A DNA stretch of 51,549 nucleotides. Origin: CAJBLF01 sp964542965. Its GTDB lineage: Bacteria > Patescibacteriota > Gracilibacteria > Absconditabacterales > Absconditicoccaceae. The position numbers were made by a program, and so were the translations under genes. The stretch lies in the NCBI GenBank assembly GCA_964542965.1, contig CAZIVH010000004.1, forward strand, positions 1-51,549, written 5' to 3'. Shown here one piece after another: positions 38,351 to 48,939 of this stretch (positions within the stretch are counted from its first letter, which is position 1; each line of letters opens with the position of its first letter). The notes below the pieces were generated by a model, which made no database searches, was not told the DNA's origin, and worked only from the letters and a program-made list of their open reading frames with translations.

Positions 38351-40345
38351 ATGATCACATTCAAAAAAAAACTCGTGAGAGATATCATCAGATATACCTT
38401 TTTCTTGTCGTTGTTTTTTCGGGTATTGATTAGTATCTATGTAGGGTACCAATATGTCGCAAGATCATCTACCCAAGTAAACACCAAAGGAGGGACTTTT
38501 GTGGAAGGTATTTTTGGCAGCACGTCATATCTTCCTTATCTCCGCAACGATATCCAAAGCAATTTCTATCAAGGGCTATTGTTTAACGCATGTCTCAAAC
38601 CTTCATATGAGAACGCCGTCACCTCATACGTCCCTGATCTCTGTGAAGTTACCACAAAAGACAATAAAACATATACCGTAAGCCTCCATAAATGATTTAT
38701 CCGATCTGATGGAACGCCAGTTTCCCTTGAGGATATCTTTTTTACCTATACGGAGATTCTTCGTAGCAATATGCGAAAGTTGAGTACACTTACCCAATAT
38801 AATGCTATCGACACTCAAAAAGATGTAAACAATACCCTGAAAGTGACCTTTCCTACCGCATCTTCTGATAATATACTCTTTTTCACCAACTACATCCTGC
38901 CTAAACATATCCTAGTAAATGCCGAACTCAACGATTATAAGTCCATGTTTGCGTTCAATCCTGTCTATACGGATTGCGCCAATCTTGTCTCTCAGTCAAA
39001 CGATGAATATTCTCTTGTCTTCAATCTAGTAAATTGCAACCAAAGCAATCTCAATTATTATCAGGTCAAGAACATGATATCTTTCGACACATTCAAAAGA
39101 GATGTCCAAAATTGAGGGAAGTCCATCATCGATGCTTATGTAGGCGAAGAGACACTTCCATGATATACAGCTAAACAATTGTTAACGAACAAACTTATCG
39201 CCGTATTCTTCAATACGCGCTCAGATAAACTCCGCGTCAGAGGGAGAAGGGTTCTGTGATGACTTATCAAACACAATTTTTATAGCACTGGATACGAGAC
39301 ATATTTCAAAAAAAATGACGACGGGCTCTTCGATGTCTTTCAATCCACAGGAGCTGGCGTCAAGGATTTGATCAATCGTGAATATAATGAAAATATAATC
39401 ACCAAGGATGATCTTCTGGATACCAATGTAGAGGTTTTGCCAAAATCCATAAGTATCAAATGACAAGACCAAAAGTTGGTGTATTTCATAGAGACCTGAG
39501 TTTCTCTTCCTACGGAAATCACTTTCGATGCCTCATACGACAAAGCTATAGTAGATTACAAAGGGAAAACATATACACTTAAACATTTCACTCAAGGAGG
39601 GAAATCATGATGGTTTACTTTTGGACTAAGCGACAAAACCTTCTGATCGTGATTGAACAAGTATAATATCTACGGCTATGCGAAAAACAAAAAGATATTG
39701 CTCGCTTCATTGGACATCTACAATGTCATACCGGAAGTCACCGAGGAACAGGAATATGTAGGAACTCCTGTCAAACTCACCGTCATCTATTACAGTAATG
39801 TACTCAACGATTTCGTTATAGAGAGAATGCAAGATATCTTCTCAGGAGCTGGCATTACCGACAATTTCGTCTTTGAACAAATCACCACACCGGAACAGCT
39901 CCAAGGCAAGCTCATGGTCGGTGATTATGATCTTTTGATCAATACCGTGGATATGGGGCTCAAAAAAGACCTTACCAAACTCTTTAGCACGGATAAATCA
40001 GATATTAATCCATCCCAATACCAAAATCAAAGGCTTACTGCGCTCCTTGCTCAGTATATAGCAGCAGACGATAAAGGCAAACAAAAACCTCTGAATGAAA
40101 TCAACGCAATCTATTCCAAGGATATGCCGTTTGTCATTCTCGGAAAGGAATACCTTCATCTGAATATGAAACCTACCGTTCTGGAAAAACTCTTTTGAAC
40201 AGGAACTATCAACGAAATCGATGAATATAACCGAAGGGAGTATATCTACAAGAATCTTAAGCTCGTAACGAATATCCACATTGACGGAAAAAAAATCCGG
40301 AATTTCAATAACTTTTCAAACTTTTTGACCGATGCAATAAAATAG
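38351..40345 (+). CDS. ABC-type peptide-binding protein (SBP family 5)
   Basis: 664 residues, extracytoplasmic with an N-terminal membrane helix (TFFLSLFFRVLISIYVGYQYV) rather than a lipobox. Family 5 features include YLPYLRNDIQSNFYQGLLFNACLKPSYE near the start and DGTPVSLEDIFFTYTEILRSN, the counterpart of the ligand-domain 'vtaeDVvfTy' motif. The usual permease and ATPase genes of an oligopeptide transporter are not adjacent. TGA encodes about ten glycines. Stop TAG. Follows secG by three bases. Peptide import is plausible for an organism with reduced biosynthesis, but unproven here. Confidence 0.8.
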
Positions 40346-40421
40346 CTTCTTCATTAGGATTTTAAAAAATCCGTATTACGCACTCCGCAGCCATTGCTTG
40401 TTTAATTACCGTTTAAACCAT

Positions 40422-41057
40422 ATGTGAATCTTCGAAATCATACAATTGGCGATCATTCTCGCAGTATCTGTCTGAATGCACGAATATGCGCATGCATATG
40501 TTTCTTATCGTCTCGGAGATCCTACACCAAAATTACAAGGAAGGCTAACTCCGAATCCGATAAAGCATCTAGATCCTATAGGATTCCTGATGATTTTTGT
40601 CGCACATTTCGGTCGATGAAAACCCGTACAAATCAATCCGCTCTATTATAAAAATCCTCACAAGGGAGAGCTTATGGTAGCACTTGCATGACCAGCAACC
40701 AATCTCATCTTGGCTATTGTATGAATACTTGTTGTGCTAATCTATGCAAGGGCGATGTGAGGTACCCCCAACGACATTTTCCTAAATAATGTCGATCTTA
40801 TGATCAGCTTTTGGATAAGCTTCAGCTATCTGAACATAGCATTAGCCGTATTCAACCTCATCCCTATAGCCCCGCTTGACGGCTACAGATTGATAAAGAT
40901 ACGACGACATAAAGGCGCTGAACGAATGGAAAGGAATGCTCGTTTCGGTATCATTTTCGTTATCGCTTTGGTATATATCGCAAGTCCTATTTTTATCAAA
41001 GTAAGCACTTCCATATTCAATTTTCTCTTCACTATCATAGGACAAGTATTCTATTAG
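40422..41057 (+). CDS. Site-2-protease-like membrane metalloprotease (M50)
   Basis: 211 residues, polytopic. Zinc ligands: GMHEYAHAYVSYRLGD (HExxH) and NLIPIAPLDGYRLIK (third ligand Asp), the two signatures of small S2P-like M50 proteases without a PDZ domain. Such enzymes cut transmembrane substrates within the bilayer. The second codon is TGA (Met-Gly), and seven other glycines are TGA. Stop TAG. Follows the binding-protein gene by 76 bp, including a GGATTTT/AAAATCC hairpin at about 40358-40373. Confidence 0.9.
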
Positions 41058-41115
41058 CTAAACCGTTAAACGACACCATCACATCATTTATCGTTTTATC
41101 GTTTAATAGTTTACC
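41058..41115 (+). repeat. Degenerate inverted repeat before prfA
   Basis: Left arm CTAAACCGTTAAACGA; right arm TATCGTTTTATCGTTTAATA then GTTTACC and the ATG. Eight-base units TATCGTTT. Confidence 0.65.
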
Positions 41116-42186
41116 ATGTTAGAAAAGTTAGCAAATATAGAGAAAAGATATCTCGAACTCAGGGAGCAATCCATGGATCCTGAGATCATTTCCGATCAAA
41201 AAAAATCCATCGCGATCAACAAAGAGATTTCCTCGATGCAAGATATGTACGATCTGATCCAGGACTATAGGAAATACGAGACACAGATCCAATGAGCGAA
41301 GGAAATCATCAGCCATGAAAGCGATCCAGAAATATTGGAAATGGCAAAAGAAGAACTCAAAGAATGAGAACATCAATTGGAAATCATAGACCAAAAGATC
41401 AAGGTGGAACTTTTGCCAAAGGATCCGAATGATGACAAAAACATCTTCTTGGAAATCAGACCTGCAGCATGAGGAGATGAGGCTGGATTATTCGCAGCCG
41501 AATTATTGAAAATGTATCTGGGATATGCAGCCAAAAAAGGATGGAAAGCAGAAATCGTCGAAGAACAGCTTTCCGATATAGGAGGGATCAAATTCGTAAT
41601 GGTAAAGGTCAGTGGGAATAAAGTCTATTCTATCATGAAATTTGAAAGCGGCGTCCATAGAGTGCAAAGAATCCCTGAGACAGAATCACAAGGAAGAGTC
41701 CACACTTCAACGGTAACTGTAGCTATCATGCCTGAAGCCGAAGATATCGATTTTGTCATCGATCCAAAAGACGTTGAGATGGATACGTATGCGGCTTCAT
41801 CTAGTGGAGGTCAGAATGCGAACAAGAATCAGACCGGAGTGAGATTGCGCCATCTTCCGAGCGGACTTATCGTCAACATAGGAGATAGCAAGTCGCAATT
41901 GCAAAATAAAGACAAAGCTCGATCCGTTTTGAAAGCAAGATTATATCAGATAGAGATGGATAAGAAAACCGCGGAAACGAAAACTCTGAGAGGCGATCAG
42001 ATCGGAAACGGCGATAGATCAGAAAAAATCAGGACCTACAACTTCCCTCAAGATAGGATCACCGATCATCGTATTCATCAGTCTTGGTCTAATATTCCTG
42101 TATTCATGACGGGAGAAATCCAGGATATGATCGATGCGCTGGTTATGGAAAATCAGACGAGATTGTTGGCAGAAAGCATGAAATAA
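41116..42186 (+). CDS. prfA: Peptide chain release factor 1
   Basis: 356 residues; recognises UAA and UAG. The PxT anticodon-like motif is P187-E-T in RIPETESQGR (RF2 would have SPF), and the catalytic GGQ is at 231-233 in SSSGGQNANKN. GGQ is followed by Asn-Ala-Asn instead of the usual His-Val-Asn, a mild oddity. Conserved glycines in PAAGGDEAG and elsewhere are TGA. RF1 alone suffices if UGA is sense, which matches the coding pattern of the window; RF2 is not seen here. Stop TAA. Confidence 0.97.
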
Positions 42187-42190
42187 AAGA

Positions 42191-42218
42191 TTGACTTTTT
42201 TCTATAAATATATACAAA
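42191..42218 (+). promoter_or_regulatory. Promoter of the 153-aa membrane gene
   Basis: TTGACT, 16 bp, TACAAA, 25 bp before the ATG (or 14 bp to TATACA). Confidence 0.5.
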
Positions 42219-42243
42219 CAATAAAACAAAACTGTAAAAAAAT

Positions 42244-42705
42244 ATGAAAAACATTAGCTCTAGACTTGTTGGTGCTCTCATCGCAATCCATTTTGTACTG
42301 GCCTATATCGCAGGGCTCAACATCCAACCATTTGAATATATGCCAGGATTCATTTGGTTTACCATTCCTGTGATTGCTATTTTGTGTATATCCTTTTATC
42401 GGCTTGAGCCCCTATTTAAGAACTACAAGTATCATTCTCTAGGCACAAAGATGTCTTTAACTGCAAAGACCCCTTGGGTATGGGCATTGTTAGCTCTAAG
42501 TACAATGTTTGTCGTAATGATCATGTGGTATGGTGCGCAAGCATTGAAACCAATAGAAGAAATTCCCCACAACATCATCTTTAACGGTGATGCAAGGATG
42601 GGAAATGTCCTTTGTTGTGGCGCTTGCACTCTCTTGTATGTCGCCAGCATCATCTGGTTATACAAAACGCTGAAAATGATTTGGAAAAGATGAGTCTCAT
42701 GTTAA
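42244..42705 (+). CDS. Polytopic membrane protein, 153 aa
   Basis: Four hydrophobic segments: about residues 8-26 (VGALIAIHFVLAYIAGL), 36-52 (FIWFTIPVIAILCISF), 77-98 (WVWALLALSTMFVVMIMWY) and 126-146 (CTLLYVASIIWLYKTL). It carries one TGA near the end (WKRGVSC) and then TAA, followed at once by a terminator. Here TGA read as Gly adds just four residues, so the shorter form ending at TGA cannot be excluded. Own promoter. No family recognised. Confidence 0.6.
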
Positions 42706-42706
42706 A

Positions 42707-42736
42707 ATACTGATGGTTTCGTCAGTATTTTTTTTA
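42707..42736 (+). terminator. Rho-independent terminator
   Basis: 8-bp stem AATACTGA/TCAGTATT followed by at least six T. Confidence 0.8.
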
Positions 42737-43237
42737 TAATTTCCTTGCATCATACGCTCGATGAAGCACGGCTTGCCTCTGTTTTTTTCTGCAGTCCCAA
42801 TCCAAGGGATAACATCATTTTCTTATCTGGACGATATGCCTCTTGATCGCTCTTCGGCGTTTGATCTGACGTTCATCGTCCGGTCCCCTTCTCCCCATAT
42901 AATATCTGCAATATCGCTGGAATCGTCCGCGCGGATCTTCTTCATATATCCATCATTTCTCTTGTCGGACTTTCAGCGGTTGCGAAGCGTTTACTCAAAA
43001 AAAATTCAGTTTTGCATCATGCTTGGTCGAGCATAATTTTGCGTTTTTGAATCGCGACGAAGGGAATTCTTTTTGGCAATCCGTCATGTATTTCCCTCAG
43101 AAAACGCCCATCTCGAGCATCTCCTGCGGCGTCAATTCCGGATGAAACATCGGAGAAAAATTCTTCCCCATCGGCTCGGTCAGGTGATAGGTATAGTCTT
43201 TTTGCATCTTGTCGTTGACGACGATTTTCTTGTGCAT
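42734..43237 (-). CDS. Conserved hypothetical protein (GVFGGKYMTDC/DDERQIKR family)
   Basis: 167 residues. It carries blocks I associate with a conserved but functionally unknown family: LTEPMGKNFSPMFHPELTPQEML, GVFGGKYMTDCQKEFP, FFGVNASQPLKVRQEKGWI, RYCRYYMGRR, DDERQIKRRRAIKRH, and RKKQRQAVLHRAYD. Three of the conserved glycines (VFGGKY, FFGVNA, EKGWI) are TGA. The start at 43237 is chosen because the family begins shortly before KIVVND; a longer frame to 43339 exists. Stop TAA. No signal peptide; function not known. Confidence 0.8.
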
Positions 43238-43279
43238 GAAGAAAAGATGGGATAAGGCTAAAACACTATTTTGATATGT

Positions 43280-44668
43280 ATGTCCGATTTTTTTGCAAGG
43301 ACAAGATACCAAACGATTCCTTATTTTTTTGACAAACAAAACTATTATGGATATAATGGAATATCTTTATTTTTGCTATGGTTTCTCATGAAAAGATTTA
43401 CGCAGACGGTAGGCAAACAAGATATTCAAAATTATATAAAAGATAACGCAAACGAAAAATGATCTCTTATAAAAAAAATACAAGAAATGAAAGAAGATAG
43501 CGTACAAAGGATTATTAAATGATTTTCACACCCTGAGATCAAATGCATCAATCCTGAGCTTATCAAATGAGTAGAAAAAGAATATTTTACCTTACTCCAA
43601 GAAGAAGATTGGAAAAATACTTGAGGTCAGGGAATAAATCCATGATTTGACACTACGCTCGCAAAAAAAGAAGCAGAAAATATGTTTAAGTCTCATGAAT
43701 TCAAGAATGATTATCTCAAAACCTTTGCTACTATTTCCCATACAAACCTCTTAGAGGTACCGAAAGATAAGCTTATCCAAAGAAAAAAAGAACTTTCTTC
43801 TCAAACTCATCTATGAATCAAAGAAAAAGAAGAACTCTCTTCCCTCAACAGTATGCTTCATCTTTTGGACACCAAAAACATTCTTCCAACAAAATCCAGA
43901 AGCATTATGTTTGATCCACAGCAACTCACCGCCAATGCCGATGCTTTCGATATACAATGTTTTTTTGAGCAAGATAAACAGGGGAATAAGCACTATTTCT
44001 CACTATATGAATTACTCAATGATTTGGAAACATTTGGTACAGAAGTATGATACCCTATACTAGATACTACTCAGATGTGAGGATATGACAAAAAATTTTC
44101 TTCTGCGCAAAAATTCATCAAATTGGCATTGATCAAAAATATCCTTGCGAAATATAGAGATTACCAGGAAGTCATTATGTATGGTTTCAAAGATTATGAA
44201 AAAGATATGTATAATGATAACTATCAAAACAAATCATGAGTATTAGCTGAAAAAGTAGTTGAACGATCTTTTAGAAATCTTGCGCTGCTCCACAAAGATC
44301 GCTATGAGGTCAAAGTCACCAAAGCTAGTGTTGGTGAAGATCAAGCGCAGAAAATAGATTTGATCATTCAGGTCAAAGACAAAAAATTATGAATTAACAT
44401 ACAAAAAGAGCTCCAACTCACCATAAATAATGATGAGGATGTCCTTTCCCATAAAAGGCAGCAAATACGTAGACAACAAGAATTAAGACAAAGCAATTTA
44501 GATCTTTTACCTCTAGAGTTGCATCTTTTGGATCAAAAGACTACCCTTTGGAAAAATATGGACAGACCAATCTGAGGACTTAATGATTTACTTTCTATTG
44601 AAGATAAGCAATTTTTGAAAAACACCTTTGAAAGAATAATTCATGAACTTCAAGAAAAGATAAAATAA
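43280..44668 (+). CDS. Hypothetical protein with possible nuclease-like C-terminal region
   Basis: 462 residues, soluble apart from an N-terminal hydrophobic stretch (GISLFLLWFL, about 25-34). Mostly helical and charged. The C-terminal segment SGVLAEKVVERSFRNLA...EDQAQKIDLIIQVKDKKLGINIQ has a Glu, a KIDLII strand and an alternating IQ strand that recall PD-(D/E)xK nuclease folds, but the Lys is not clearly placed; treat this as a guess. About a dozen TGA glycines. The start is ATG 43280; a TTG at 43271 is possible. Stop TAA and bidirectional terminator. Confidence 0.65.
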
Positions 44669-44670
44669 AA

Positions 44671-44699
44671 AAAGCTCCGCTTTGCAGCAGAGCTCTTTT
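44671..44699. terminator. Bidirectional terminator
   Basis: AGCTCCGC/GCAGAGCT stem with one mismatch, between A and T runs; separates the 462-aa gene from fusA. Confidence 0.75.
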
Positions 44700-44745
44700 G
44701 TTGTATATTTTTTGGCTTTAGGCTTTTAGCTTCAAGCTCTAATTA

Positions 44746-46845
44746 TTATTCAGCGTCCATAGCCTTGATCTTGCCTGATCTCTCTTCGATGATTTTCTTG
44801 GCAACATTTTCTGGCACTCTTTCATACGAGGCGAAGTGCATAGAGGATTGTGCTCTTCCTTGCGTATTTGATCTCAAGTCTGTCGTATATCCGAACATCT
44901 CAGCCAAAGGAACTTTTGCTTTGATGACAGCTGCGTTTCCTCTCTTGTCCTGTCCCTGGATCATTCCTCTTCTAGATGAAAGATCTCCCATTACATCTCC
45001 GACATAATCTTCAGGTGTAACGACTTCTACGTCCATCACTGGTTCGAGAAGTACTGGATTGGCTTTCATGAAGGCATCTTTGAACGCTCTATAGGTTGCG
45101 ATCTTGAACGCAATTTCTGATGAATCCACATCATGGTATGATCCATCATATGGAACTACTCTTACATTGATGATAGGATATCCTGCCAATACTCCTTGAG
45201 CAACAGTTTCCTTGGCTCCCTTATCGATAGCTGGGATAAATTCCTTAGGGATAGTACCTCATGTTACTTCATCCTTGAATTCGTACTCTTTCTCCATGTT
45301 CTTTTGCAGCTTCAGCAATACGTGTCCGAACTGTCCTCTACCTCCTGTCTGTCTCTTGAATACTCCTTCTCCTTCTGCATCATTCATAATAGTCTCTCTG
45401 TATGCAACCTGAGGTTTACCGGTATTTACTTCTACTTTGTGTTCTCTCTTCAATCTGTCCACGATGATTTCCAAGTGCAACTCACCCATTCCTGCGATGA
45501 TAGTCTGATTGCTTTCAGGATCTGAATAGTACTTGAATGAAGGATCTTCGTATGCAAGCTTTGACAATGCGATACCCATCTTTTCCTGATCAGCCTTTGA
45601 TTTTGGTTCGATAGCAATATCGATAACCGGTGCTGGGAACTCCATCTTTTCTAGGATGATAGCATCTTTTGGATCACAAAGCGTGTGTCCTGTCCTCGTA
45701 TCCTTGAGTCCAAGGAACGCGCAGATATGACCTGCGTGAATCTCTGAAATCTCTTCTCTCTTGTTGGCATGCATAAGCAACAACCTTCCTACTCTTTCTT
45801 TTTGTCTTGTGATAGGATTGAGCAATGTATCACCTGTCTTTATCGTACCTGAATATACCCTTACGAAGGTCAATGTACCTACGAATGGATCGGTAGCGAT
45901 CTTGAACGCGATAGCAGCGACTGGTTCCTTATCATCAGGTTTTCTTTCCAATACCTTAGTTTCATCATCTGGATCGATTCCTTTCATAGTTCCTCTATCC
46001 AATGGAGAAGGCAAGAAATCGATGACAGCATCCAAAGCTAATTGGACACCCTTATTTCCAAGCGCTGATCCACACATGATAGGATACAATTCGTTGGTTG
46101 TTGTCCCTTTCCTGATCGCTCTCTTGATAAGCTCTACAGAGATCTCTTCACCTGCAAGGAATTTCTCAGCCAACTCATCATCAAACATAGAGACTTTATC
46201 GATCATTTCCTCTCTATATTGTTTAGCTTTTTCAATCATGTCAGCTGGTATTTCTTCTTCATGGATTTCCGTACCTTTTTCTCCTGTGAACGTATACATC
46301 TTCATGGTAAGCAATGAGATGATTGCCTTGAATTCATCAGCTTGTCCTACAGGAAGTTCTATTGCAACTCCTTTATCAGTGATTCTAGATTTTACTGAAT
46401 CTACTGACATGTAAAAATCAGCACCAAGCTTATCCATCTTGTTTACAAAGATGATTCTTGGAACTCCGTATTTATCAGCCTGTCTCCAAACCGTCTCTGT
46501 CTGTGGTTCTACTCCTTGAGATCCATCCAACAACGCTACAGCGCCATCCAACACTCTCAATGATCTCTCTACCTCTACTGTAAAGTCCACGTGTCCTGGG
46601 GTATCGATGATATTTACTTGATTATCATGCCGGAAACAAGTTGTAGCAGCGGAAGTGATGGTGATTCCTCTCTCTTTTTCTTGTTCCATCCAATCCATAT
46701 CTGCCTCTCCATCGTGAGTTTCTCAGATCTTGTGTTTTTTTCCTGTATAAAAAAGTACCCTTTCTGTAAAGGTTGTTTTTCCTGCGTCAATGTGAGCCAT
46801 GATTCCAATGTTCCTCACTTTGTCTAAGGGCTTTCGCTCGGCCAT
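44746..46845 (-). CDS. fusA: Translation elongation factor G
   Basis: 699 residues; GTPase that moves tRNAs during translocation. G1 is AHIDAGKTTF, G2/switch ERGITITSAAT, G3 DTPGHVDF, G4 NKMDKLGAD, G5 GSALGNKG; domains II-V follow with the expected GYPIINVRV near the end. It has only two TGA glycines (residues 44 and 529) among several dozen glycines, against a much higher share in other genes, which fits a very highly expressed protein. Stop TAA. Leader carries long degenerate repeats (46846-46950). Confidence 0.98.
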
Positions 46846-46950
46846 AATAATAAATGATAAAATGATAAAATTTGATTACAGATTGCATCATATTGCCTCA
46901 GATTGTAGCGATTCTGAGCTACTTGTGGCTATCTGCGACTATCTGTGACG
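46846..46950 (-). repeat. Degenerate repeats in the fusA leader
   Basis: On the minus strand, CAGATAGTCGCAGATAGCC units face inverted GCTACAATCTGAGGC and GCAATCTG, then TTTTATCATTTTATCATTTA runs up to the ATG. Confidence 0.6.
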
Positions 46951-47024
46951 ATTTTTTTCTAGAATAAAAAAAATCTCTTTGTCGGGTGTGAGCATACAAA
47001 ATCGCTAGAAAAATTCAAGGGAAA

Positions 47025-47315
47025 CTACGATAATACGGATTTTATGACAATAGAATTGTTTATTATCTCATGTTTTACGTTTTTTAGGATATTTTTACCA
47101 TCCGGATCCTCTTTTACTCCAGCAATAGTCCTTAAGGTCAACTTACCTTCATCTTTCACCCTTAATTCCTCATCCTTGATCTTCGTATCCGGGAGTTCCC
47201 CAAGGAATTGTATGATATCGGCGAGTTGTTTTCAGAGTTTCTGTTCTTCTTCTGCAGAAAGCGCTATACAGGAGAGCTTTTGGAGACGTTTTATTTCTGA
47301 GTTAAAGTCGTTCAT
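47025..47315 (-). CDS. gatC: Aspartyl/glutamyl-tRNA amidotransferase subunit C
   Basis: 96 residues, normal for GatC, the small stabilising subunit of GatCAB that converts mischarged Glu-tRNA-Gln or Asp-tRNA-Asn. N-terminal helix IKRLQKLSCIALSAEEEQKLGKQLADIIQFLGEL is typical, with one TGA (KLGKQ). The usual C-terminal tail with Arg-x-Asp is present in altered form (KEDPDGKNILKN). gatA and gatB are not adjacent in the window. Stop TAG; the upstream ORF beginning 47504 is an artefact extending through the promoter. Confidence 0.85.
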
Positions 47316-47341
47316 CGATAGAAAATATATAAAGTATTTAG

Positions 47342-47369
47342 AGTATATACAAGTAATTAAAATTTTCAA
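47342..47369 (-). promoter_or_regulatory. gatC promoter
   Basis: TTGAAA, 16 bp, TATACT on the minus strand, 26 bp before the start; diverges from the promoter at 47391. Confidence 0.6.
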
Positions 47370-47390
47370 TGTAAAAAAGTCTTCGAAAAT

Positions 47391-47419
47391 TTGACAAAAT
47401 CGATCTCCGTAAGTATAAT
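47391..47419 (+). promoter_or_regulatory. Strong promoter of the surface protein gene
   Basis: TTGACA, 17 bp, TATAAT, a perfect sigma-70-type consensus, 189 bp before the ATG. The leader (47426-47608) has hairpins GAAAAC/GTTTTC and AAGCT/AGCTT and an AATTTGAAATTTTAAATT repeat, so it is long and structured. Confidence 0.75.
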
Positions 47420-47483
47420 AGATAGTGACGCCGATAGAGCGAATAAAGTTCATTAACAGTACACACCCCCTAACTTCACAAAA

Positions 47484-47511
47484 AATTTGAAATTTTAAAT
47501 TCAAAATTGTT
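47484..47511. repeat. A/T inverted repeat in the leader
   Basis: AATTTGAAATTTTAAATTCA-type palindrome, similar to the leaders of glyA and dus. Confidence 0.5.
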
Positions 47512-47608
47512 TTTGTGGATAGTATAGTCTAGGAACAACGTATTTTCGGCTTAGAAAACTGTACGTTTTCAAGCTCAAAAGCTTTTATTCTCTATAAACA
47601 AAAAACAC

Positions 47609-48148
47609 ATGAAACACCTTAAACTTATCGGAGTATTCAGTACTCTTATCGTAGCTGCATTTGCAGTCCTCAATCTAGGACAATCTTTGGCTGCAACCAC
47701 TACAAATACGACTATGGCCATCACTCCAGGGGTTCTTACTTTTTATAAGGATCTTACCGGAGGAAATTCAAGCTCAACCATCGATATCGGTACCTATTCT
47801 GCAAACATCAACGCGTTTGATGCATATTCAAGCGGAAATCATAGGTTCGTAGTTAGCGATATGTTAGGATCAGGATTTACTATCACTTTAGCAAGCTCTG
47901 ACCTTACTGCTCCTAATGGAACTATTGCAAAGGCTAACATTTCTTATACAGGAACCGTTCGAGCATGATCAGGTGCTGCTCCTACAGCTGCTCCTACATG
48001 AGCAAATCTAGGTAGCTCAGTCACTTTCGTTGCTAGAGCTAACAATTCTGGATTAACATTGTATTCACAAGACATCACTATAAAAGTAGCTGTTCCAGCT
48101 GCACAAGCTCCTGGATCATATACAGGTCTCTTAACATTCACTTACTAG
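47609..48148 (+). CDS. Secreted surface protein with WxL-like C-terminal domain
   Basis: 179 residues. Signal peptide (MKHLKLIGVFSTLIVAAFAVLNLGQSLA), then a single beta-rich domain: FVVSDMLGSGFTITL, VTFVARANNSG, and the terminal VAVPAAQAPGSYTGLLTFTY. The last block resembles the end of WxL domains ('PAGTYTGTLTWTL') but without the Trp-x-Leu. The same domain closes the large protein at 50693. Two TGA glycines near the end. The perfect promoter, long leader and elaborate terminator suggest an abundant protein, perhaps the main surface layer or fibre subunit. Confidence 0.7.
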
Positions 48149-48163
48149 ACTTATCAAAAAAAT

Positions 48164-48211
48164 GTCTAGGAACTCTTACTCCGTAGCGCTACGGGGTCGG
48201 TATTCCTAGAC
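48164..48211 (+). terminator. Branched hairpin terminator
   Basis: 9-bp outer stem GTCTAGGAA/TTCCTAGAC enclosing an inner CCGTAG/CTACGG hairpin. No strong T run follows. A second palindrome CGTACGCGTACG is at 48237-48248. Confidence 0.6.
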
Positions 48212-48236
48212 TCTACTATCTACCAGAACGGGGGAA

Positions 48237-48248
48237 CGTACGCGTACG
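48237..48248. repeat. Perfect 12-bp palindrome
   Basis: CGTACGCGTACG between the surface gene and the shared terminator; possible protein site, no further support. Confidence 0.5.
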
Positions 48249-48253
48249 ATAGC

Positions 48254-48287
48254 TAAAAAACTACCTATTTCTTGGGTAGTTTTTTTG
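48254..48287. terminator. Bidirectional terminator
   Basis: Stem AACTACC/GGTAGTT between A6 and T7; the minus-strand gene's TAG stop lies in its loop. Confidence 0.8.
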
Positions 48288-48918
48288 GTTTCTTAAGAAA
48301 AAACAGCACCAAAACCAATAGACCAAATAACAACCCTACAACTTTAAATTTGAAGCTTTGGGCTTTCGGCTGAATGGTTACATCTATAAATTTAGCTTTG
48401 CGCATCAGTACGGTAAAGTTCATCTGTCCGCCCATCTCGACGCCTTTGGTATAATACACCAAGCATCCGTTGACGGTTCATGAAGCGGTTCCCGGCAATT
48501 GCACCGTAGCATGCTGATATACAAGATTCTTTGCTGGCACGGTGAATGTCCCTGTATATCCGCTCACATATTGTCAGAAAAACTTATCTTCATTTTGTTG
48601 CATACATGCCTTGTTCTTTCGCTGATCATTGGTAACCGTGCCATCCACAAAACGTATGGTCACGTCGATATCTTTATCAGATGAATTAGTCGCCTTAAAA
48701 CAGATATCCTGTTTTCATTGCGATGCAACCGTATATTCTATGGTTTTTTGTCCAGGATGATCGCAAAAATCTATTTCTATCTGAGATAGATCAGCGTTCG
48801 CCTCCTCTATTTTCCCTGCATCAAAATTAGCTTCTATCTCAACCATTCATGTTCCGGTCTGAGCTAAACACAAACCAAACGCAGAAAAAAGGATCGCAAT
48901 CAATGCAAAATTTTTCAT
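48265..48918 (-). CDS. Membrane-anchored surface protein, DUF916/WxLIP-like, paralog B
   Basis: 217 residues: signal peptide (MKNFALIAILFSAFGLCLA), an extracellular beta-like domain with FVDGTVTNDQRKNKAC and NFTVLMRKAKFIDV, and a C-terminal membrane helix (VVGLLFGLLVLVLFFL) followed by KKPKKLPKK. The plan (signal, Ig-like domain, C-terminal anchor) matches proteins that dock WxL-domain proteins in Firmicutes. TGA codes five glycines. It follows its paralog by 21 bp in an operon. Stop TAG in the terminator loop. Confidence 0.7.
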
Positions 48919-48939
48919 GAGAGATATTCAGAAAATAAA

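Noticed and set aside
47232..47504. Longer start for gatC
   Set aside because: The extension covers the gatC promoter and has no GatC similarity; the ATG at 47315 gives a normal GatC.
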